From JAGNXB01 sp964471595 (GTDB taxonomy: Bacteria > Bacteroidota > Bacteroidia > Chitinophagales > Saprospiraceae): 8,773 nucleotides of DNA. The position numbers were made by a program, and so were the translations under genes. Below are positions 5,584 to 8,773 of the stretch, one piece after another. The notes under the pieces were generated by a model, which had not been told where the DNA came from, ran no database searches, and was given only the letters and a program-made list of their open reading frames with translations. The stretch is from NCBI GenBank assembly GCA_964471595.1, contig CAYYGN010000062.1, forward strand, positions 1 to 8,773. Reading direction: 5' to 3'. Position 1 is the stretch's first letter, and each line of letters begins with the position of its first letter.

Positions 5584-6885
5584 TCAAAGGCGCCAATAGG
5601 TCATTTTCTTTTCCATCTCTTCGCGCTGATAAATGCCCTTCAGGTCAAACAGAACGGGGTCATGGTTCATCCATTGGATGAATTGGCTGGAGTTGTAGGC
5701 CAGAAATTCCCTGTGATTGACGGCGACAATGACAGCATCATAATTGGAGGCGGGGGCATCGACCAGGATGATACCGTATTCTTTCTGTACTTCCACGGGT
5801 GAAGCATTGGGGTCTACGACATCAACATGCATGGCGTATCCCGAAAGTTCATTTACGAGGTCAGCCACTTTGGAGTTGCGAATATCGGACACATTTTCTT
5901 TGAAAGTCATTCCGAACACCAGAATCCGGGTGTTTTGTGGTGTTTTGCCCTTCCTGATGAGCATCTGGACCAGCTTTTTGGCGATAAACGCCGGCACCTG
6001 ATCGTTGATCCTGCGACCGCTGCGAATAACCTGAGGGTCTATACCGAGTGACAATGCCTTATGGATGAGGTAGTATGGATCCACCCCGATACAGTGTCCG
6101 CCTACCAGGCCCGGTGAAAAGGGCATGAAATTCCATTTCGTCCCTGCTGCTTCCAAGACGGATTTCGTGTCGATCTCCATTTTGTCAAACAGCATGGAAA
6201 GTTCATTCATGAGGGAAATGTTGAGATCACGCTGCGTATTCTCGATCACTTTGGCGGCTTCTGCCACTTTGATTGTTTGGGCTTTGAAAATGCCGGCAGT
6301 AATGATTTCGGAATAAACAGTCGCAATTTGATCCAGGCTTTCTTCATCACATCCGGAAACAATCTTAAGGATGTTCTCTATGGTTTTTTCTTTGTCTCCG
6401 GGATTGATCCTTTCCGGAGAATACCCTACTTTGAAATCCTGACCAACCCGGAGGCCTGAATGTTTTTCGAGAATCGGAACGCAATCCTCCTCGGTACAAC
6501 CCGGATACACGGTGGATTCGTACACGACATAGTCGGAAGGCTTGAGTGCACGGCCTACGTATTCGGAGGCACTAAATACAGGGTTGAGGTTGGGTACGTT
6601 GAACTGGTCAATGGGTGTAGGGACAGCAATAATGTGAAAATGGGCTTCTTTGAGGTCCTCGGGGTTTGAAGTAAACCGTATGTCAACATGTTCGAAAGCT
6701 TCGTTTCCCAGTTCTTTGCTTGGGTCAATACCCTTGCGCATTAAAGCTATCCGTTGGGCACTGATGTCGAATCCGATGACCCTGAATTTGCGAGCGAAAG
6801 CCAGGGCTACCGGCAATCCTACATATCCGAGGCCGATAACCGAAATGCTCTTTTTACGGGATTTCAGGGATTGGTAAATGGACAT
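5584..6885 (-). CDS. wbpA: WbpA/TviB-like nucleotide-sugar 6-dehydrogenase (UDP-GlcNAc to UDP-GlcNAcA)
   Basis: UDP-glucose/GDP-mannose dehydrogenase family enzyme. It oxidises the C6 alcohol of a UDP-N-acetylhexosamine to the uronic acid in two NAD+-dependent steps in the cytoplasm. From ATG 6885 it has 433 residues, normal for the family. Landmarks numbered from that ATG are: Rossmann motif VIGLGYVGLP (16-25), AVPTPIDQ (87-94), YESTVYPGCTEEDC (122-135), YSPERINPGD (155-164) with Glu159, KVAEAAKVIENTQRD (206-220), FSPGLVGGHCIGVDPYYL (256-273) with catalytic Cys265, and GMTFKENVSDIRNSK (325-339). The TVYPGCTEEDC and KELGNEAF segments favour the WbpA/TviB subgroup acting on N-acetylated sugars over UDP-glucose dehydrogenase. 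The frame extends six codons to a TTG at 6903, but ATG 6885 is preceded by an A-rich stretch typical of Bacteroidota and is preferred. GlcNAc versus GalNAc as substrate is not resolved. Confidence 0.93.
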   Translation of the reverse strand: MSIYQSLKSRKKSISVIGLGYVGLPVALAFARKFRVIGFDISAQRIALMRKGIDPSKELGNEAFEHVDIRFTSNPEDLKEAHFHIIAVPTPIDQFNVPNLNPVFSASEYVGRALKPSDYVVYESTVYPGCTEEDCVPILEKHSGLRVGQDFKVGYSPERINPGDKEKTIENILKIVSGCDEESLDQIATVYSEIITAGIFKAQTIKVAEAAKVIENTQRDLNISLMNELSMLFDKMEIDTKSVLEAAGTKWNFMPFSPGLVGGHCIGVDPYYLIHKALSLGIDPQVIRSGRRINDQVPAFIAKKLVQMLIRKGKTPQNTRILVFGMTFKENVSDIRNSKVADLVNELSGYAMHVDVVDPNASPVEVQKEYGIILVDAPASNYDAVIVAVNHREFLAYNSSQFIQWMNHDPVLFDLKGIYQREEMEKKMTYWRL

Positions 6886-7309
6886 ATTAAATTTTCTTTT
6901 CAATTCGAACCTAACTTTTCCGGGTAATCATGACGGATTATTGGGGTCGTCTTTTCCTGCAGTATTAGTCTATTGGCCATGTATCGGACAAGAACAGTTT
7001 CGTAGGGTTTGGTTGGTTCAGGCAGGATATCTATGCTTGTTGCCGGCAATCCGGTCCCAGGTAGATGGGGATGCACAACGGAATACGGGAATACCGGAGC
7101 GGCAGGCAGTGAACAAGGAGCTTGTATGTTGTTGAAAACAAGGCAGTGGCAAGGTGTATGAGAAAATGGCATGATGACCTTGCCGGCCGATTATGGCGTA
7201 AAGGGGATGCGTGCAGGTAGGGCTGTATGTATGGATGGCTGCCATTTGACATCCATGAGTGGTGCCGGAGGGAATGCCATTGATAAATGAAGAACGTAAC
7301 GGCAACACC

Positions 7310-7325
7310 CTTTGGTTACCCAAAG
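7310..7325. repeat. Small stem-loop CTTTGG/CCAAAG
   Basis: CTTTGG (7310-7315), loop TTAC, CCAAAG (7320-7325). An alternative pairing GTAAC (7296-7300) with GTTAC (7315-7319) overlaps it, so the two stems exclude each other. Neither has a following U-run. It could be chance. Confidence 0.3.
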
Positions 7326-7766
7326 AGGAAGGGAGCTGATGCTCATGACCGCATTCAAGGTAGTTGAACAACAGCTTGAACTTGTGACAGCGACCTTTCA
7401 TATCCGCCGGACTTTTTTTATGTTTTTCAATGCCTGTTTAGTGTGGTCAAGACGGGATGCGGTATATATCAATCCCTTCATATGACCCAAAGCAGCAGGA
7501 TCGAGGAATAGTTTTATCGCTTAGCCTTGACCTTAAGGCCAGTAATCGGGTTTCCGGAACATGTTGGAACCAATCTGCCGGTCAACCAGAGAACCAAATC
7601 ATCATTTACGCGGGAATTCGCTATAAAGTTACATGATTTTATTATATATCAGACCTGGTGGTCTGCCGAAGCTCAAAGCAAGGCAGGAAACATTAATGGG
7701 CCAAGGTTGTCCGTGTTTCGCAAGCGGGATTACGATGTGCCGGGAAATAGTTGAATGAAAAGCCGG

Positions 7767-7915
7767 GCAGAGTGCCATGGTTCATGGAGGGGGGAACTAC
7801 CGATTGGATTGGGAGGGGGACCATGTCCGGGCATTTGGAGGAGACGAGGGCGGCGCGAGGTGGTCGTTCAGGAGGCAAAAGGTGGGCTATGATGATGGGT
7901 AGGAGTGAGGGCAAA
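7767..7915 (+). other. G-rich block on the plus strand
   Basis: About 150 nt with many G-runs on plus, including six Gs at 7789-7794 and five at 7815-7819, and few C-runs. On the minus strand, the presumed leader of the wbpA operon, it is C-rich. C-rich, G-poor RNA is a known property of Rho-sensitive segments, but that role is only a suggestion. The G-run spacing does not fit a compact quadruplex. Confidence 0.35.
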
Positions 7916-7952
7916 ATCCCGGATCGTGAAATTATTTTTTATCCATCATAAT

Positions 7953-7984
7953 AAAATTTAACTTATAAAAAATTGAATAGCAAA
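7953..7984 (-). promoter_or_regulatory. Bacteroidota-type promoter directed at the minus-strand operon
   Basis: On the minus strand TTTG (7984-7981) is followed by a 20-nt spacer and TAAATTTT (7960-7953). The Bacteroidota primary-sigma consensus is TTTG, 19-21 nt, TAnnTTTG. The -33 box and spacing are perfect and the -7 box matches at seven-eighths of the positions, counting the two free ones. It lies in the AT-rich island. If used, the leader before the wbpA start at 6885 would be just over 1 kb. Confidence 0.45.
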
Positions 7985-8015
7985 TACCAATATTATGAAT
8001 GAATGTCCCCTGTGT

Positions 8016-8023
8016 TAATTTTG
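8016..8023 (+). promoter_or_regulatory. Perfect -7 box TAATTTTG on plus strand
   Basis: TAATTTTG matches TAnnTTTG exactly in the AT-rich island and points towards the plus-strand gene at 8610. No TTG-type -33 element occurs at the expected distance, so it is a partial promoter match. Confidence 0.3.
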
Positions 8024-8067
8024 CGAGAATTTGTGAATGAGGGTACTAAACATTGAAAATTAACCCA

Positions 8068-8075
8068 TAGATTTG
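8068..8075 (+). promoter_or_regulatory. Perfect -7 box TAGATTTG on plus strand
   Basis: TAGATTTG matches TAnnTTTG exactly. A near copy TAAGATTTG begins a few bases downstream. The -33 position lacks TTTG. With the box at 8016-8023 it suggests rightward transcription from this island, leaving a leader of about 530 nt before 8610. Confidence 0.3.
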
Positions 8076-8110
8076 TATAAGATTTGTGAAAAGGGGGATT
8101 TAATGCCCCT

Positions 8111-8122
8111 TTGACACGTCAA
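8111..8122. repeat. Inverted repeat TTGAC-AC-GTCAA
   Basis: A perfect 5-bp inverted repeat with a two-base centre lies about 35 nt after the second plus-strand -7 match. The size and symmetry suit an operator for a dimeric regulator, but there is no independent support. Confidence 0.3.
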
Positions 8123-8194
8123 CACCCTGATACGAGGTATTCTGTGTCGCGTCCTTTCTGGATCGAAGGGCACGCATTCTTTTTCCTCGGTGTG

Positions 8195-8206
8195 GGGACA
8201 TGTCCC
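8195..8206. repeat. Perfect palindrome GGGACATGTCCC
   Basis: A 12-bp perfect palindrome. A related interrupted form GGAC-CAT-GTCC occurs at 7818-7828. Both lie in the gene-free region on either side of the AT-rich island, so they could be paired binding sites, or chance. Confidence 0.35.
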
Positions 8207-8455
8207 GAAGACCGCATTGAAGAAGTGTAAACAGAATATCGTTTACCATGAGGAATAGTATTGCCCGGCGTGAGGTCATGTGCCCTTATGCCGGAAACGC
8301 ATTGCCGCCTTCGATCCGGGCCAATGTCTGTAGCGGTCAATCCGTTGCCGGCCGGTCTTTGGCGGCTTGTTGTCCCGACCCCCTTCTCCCCCATCACTTC
8401 CCCGAACCCTGAACCATGACGACAGGGAACAGGAGGAAACGACCGGATGATACCG

Positions 8456-8472
8456 CATGCCTGAACGGCATG
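8456..8472. repeat. Stem-loop CATGCC-TGAAC-GGCATG
   Basis: A perfect 6-bp stem with a five-base loop in the presumed leader of the plus-strand gene. GGCAT/ATGCC pairing recurs at 8545-8556. No U-run follows. Confidence 0.4.
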
Positions 8473-8544
8473 AACAGGGTTGTGCCTACGGGCGCTGCCC
8501 TTCCTGTGTTTGCCAACTATTTATTGACCCCCATACATGTTTCG

Positions 8545-8583
8545 GGCATCCATGCCTTTCCGACTCCGGAAGGGCCGGCCCTT
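8545..8583. repeat. Three back-to-back inverted repeats just before a start codon
   Basis: GGCAT-CC-ATGCC (8545-8556), TTCCG-ACTC-CGGAA (8558-8571) and the perfect 14-bp palindrome AAGGGCCGGCCCTT (8570-8583) follow one another almost without gaps. The last two share two bases, so those stems would compete in RNA. The group ends 26 nt before the ATG at 8610. No poly-U follows, so a standard terminator is unlikely; a leader structure affecting translation is possible. Confidence 0.45.
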
Positions 8584-8609
8584 TATCACAATTGTCAACT
8601 GCTTTGACC

Positions 8610-8773
8610 ATGAAGACACGCTACACCTTTGCCATTGGCTGTTGTTTTGCCTTTGCAGGCCTGATGATCAGCGCCGGTCTGCACGCGCAGACCTTGGATA
8701 CAACTTATACCGCAAACGGTTTTTTTACCGTACCGGATAACGTCACCAGTATCACGGTGGAGCTCTGGGGCGG
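8610..8773 (+). CDS. Secreted protein, N-terminal fragment, cut by window edge
   Basis: The frame opens at ATG 8610 and stays open to the edge, giving 54 complete codons. The N-terminus is a clear signal peptide: basic MKTRY, hydrophobic AIGCCFAFAGLMISAG and cleavage after LHA, before Gln27. The mature start TANGFFTVPDNVTSITVELW (34-53) matches the common Bacteroidota opening in which a FTVP...VTSVTVE.WG strand pair leads into a glycine-rich beta region of large secreted or surface proteins, often exported by the type IX system; the C-terminal sorting domain that would prove this is outside the window. It is transcribed divergently from the polysaccharide genes. No Shine-Dalgarno is visible, and three inverted repeats lie just upstream. 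Confidence 0.8.
   Translation, partial: MKTRYTFAIGCCFAFAGLMISAGLHAQTLDTTYTANGFFTVPDNVTSITVELWG

Larger units (their letters stand above)
6886..8609. other. Gene-poor 1.7-kb region
   Basis: No open frame here has a recognisable domain. The longest (minus, 7401-7018) has a composition rich in His, Cys, Ser and Pro and resembles no family I know. Composition changes sharply along the region: balanced from 6900 to 7750, G-rich on plus at about 7767-7915, AT-rich at about 7915-8100, then GC-rich with many palindromes to 8609. The AT-rich island has promoter-like matches on both strands. The region may hold long untranslated leaders for the divergent flanking genes, or decayed sequence. No tRNA or transposase remnant was found. 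Confidence 0.6.

Noticed and set aside
6886..6903. Six-codon N-terminal extension of the 6-dehydrogenase from a TTG at 6903
   Set aside because: The ATG at 6885 has an A-rich upstream stretch and gives a normal distance to the Rossmann motif; the TTG adds only a few lysine-rich codons.
6904..6911. Possible -7 box TAGGTTCG on the minus strand close to wbpA
   Set aside because: It has TTCG where TTTG is expected and no TTG element at the -33 distance; the match at 7953-7984 is better.
6899..6915. Possible tRNA T-loop (GGTTCGAAT on the minus strand)
   Set aside because: The flanking bases do not pair into a T stem, and no acceptor or anticodon arm fits around it.
7018..7401. 127-codon minus-strand frame in the gene-poor region
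   Set aside because: The composition is rich in His, Cys, Ser and Pro with no motif, signal or plausible ribosome site. It overlaps other equally unconvincing frames.
8119..8397. 92-codon minus-strand frame
   Set aside because: It lies in the palindrome-rich GC segment, has no recognisable features and competes with several similar frames.

Overview
The window looks like part of a surface-polysaccharide (capsule or exopolysaccharide) locus from a member of the Bacteroidota. The clues are a free-standing NusG-like (UpxY-type) antiterminator beside a nucleotide-sugar dehydrogenase, a lipoprotein with carboxypeptidase-regulatory-like and ZU5-like segments, mostly absent Shine-Dalgarno sites, and several matches to the Bacteroidota -33/-7 promoter pattern (TTTG ... 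TAnnTTTG). A finer placement is not justified from this sequence alone. No rRNA, tRNA, CRISPR array or insertion sequence was seen.

Layout. Six genes lie on the minus strand, listed here in transcription order. First is a WbpA/TviB-like UDP-sugar 6-dehydrogenase (6885-5584). A NusG-like antiterminator (5570-5013) follows after 13 nt. A 327-nt gap rich in small inverted repeats comes next. Then there are three envelope genes: a predicted outer-membrane beta-barrel protein (4685-3441), a lipoprotein (3416-2001) and a YjbH-domain protein (2040-1198, overlapping the lipoprotein gene). After a 360-nt repeat-rich gap comes a WbpB/WlbA-like 3-dehydrogenase (837 to the left edge, C-terminus cut off). 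On the right, 6886-8609 has no convincing gene. It contains an AT-rich island (about 7915-8100) that looks like a divergent promoter region. The 5' end of a plus-strand secreted-protein gene starts at 8610 and runs off the right edge.

How it may work together. In the Pseudomonas and Bordetella pathways, WbpA oxidises UDP-GlcNAc at C6 and WbpB/WlbA then oxidises C3, giving a substrate for amination to UDP-GlcNAc3NA-type sugars. Finding both enzymes here suggests a polymer containing a 2,3-diamino-uronic acid. The NusG-like protein would help RNA polymerase read through the long operon. The three envelope genes resemble the parts of a YjbFGH-type exopolysaccharide secretion module: a YjbH N-terminal-like protein, a lipoprotein and a separate barrel. 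The most interesting features are this apparently split YjbH module, a predicted leader of about 1 kb before wbpA, and repeat- and hairpin-rich spacers, two of which share a near-identical 26-bp sequence.
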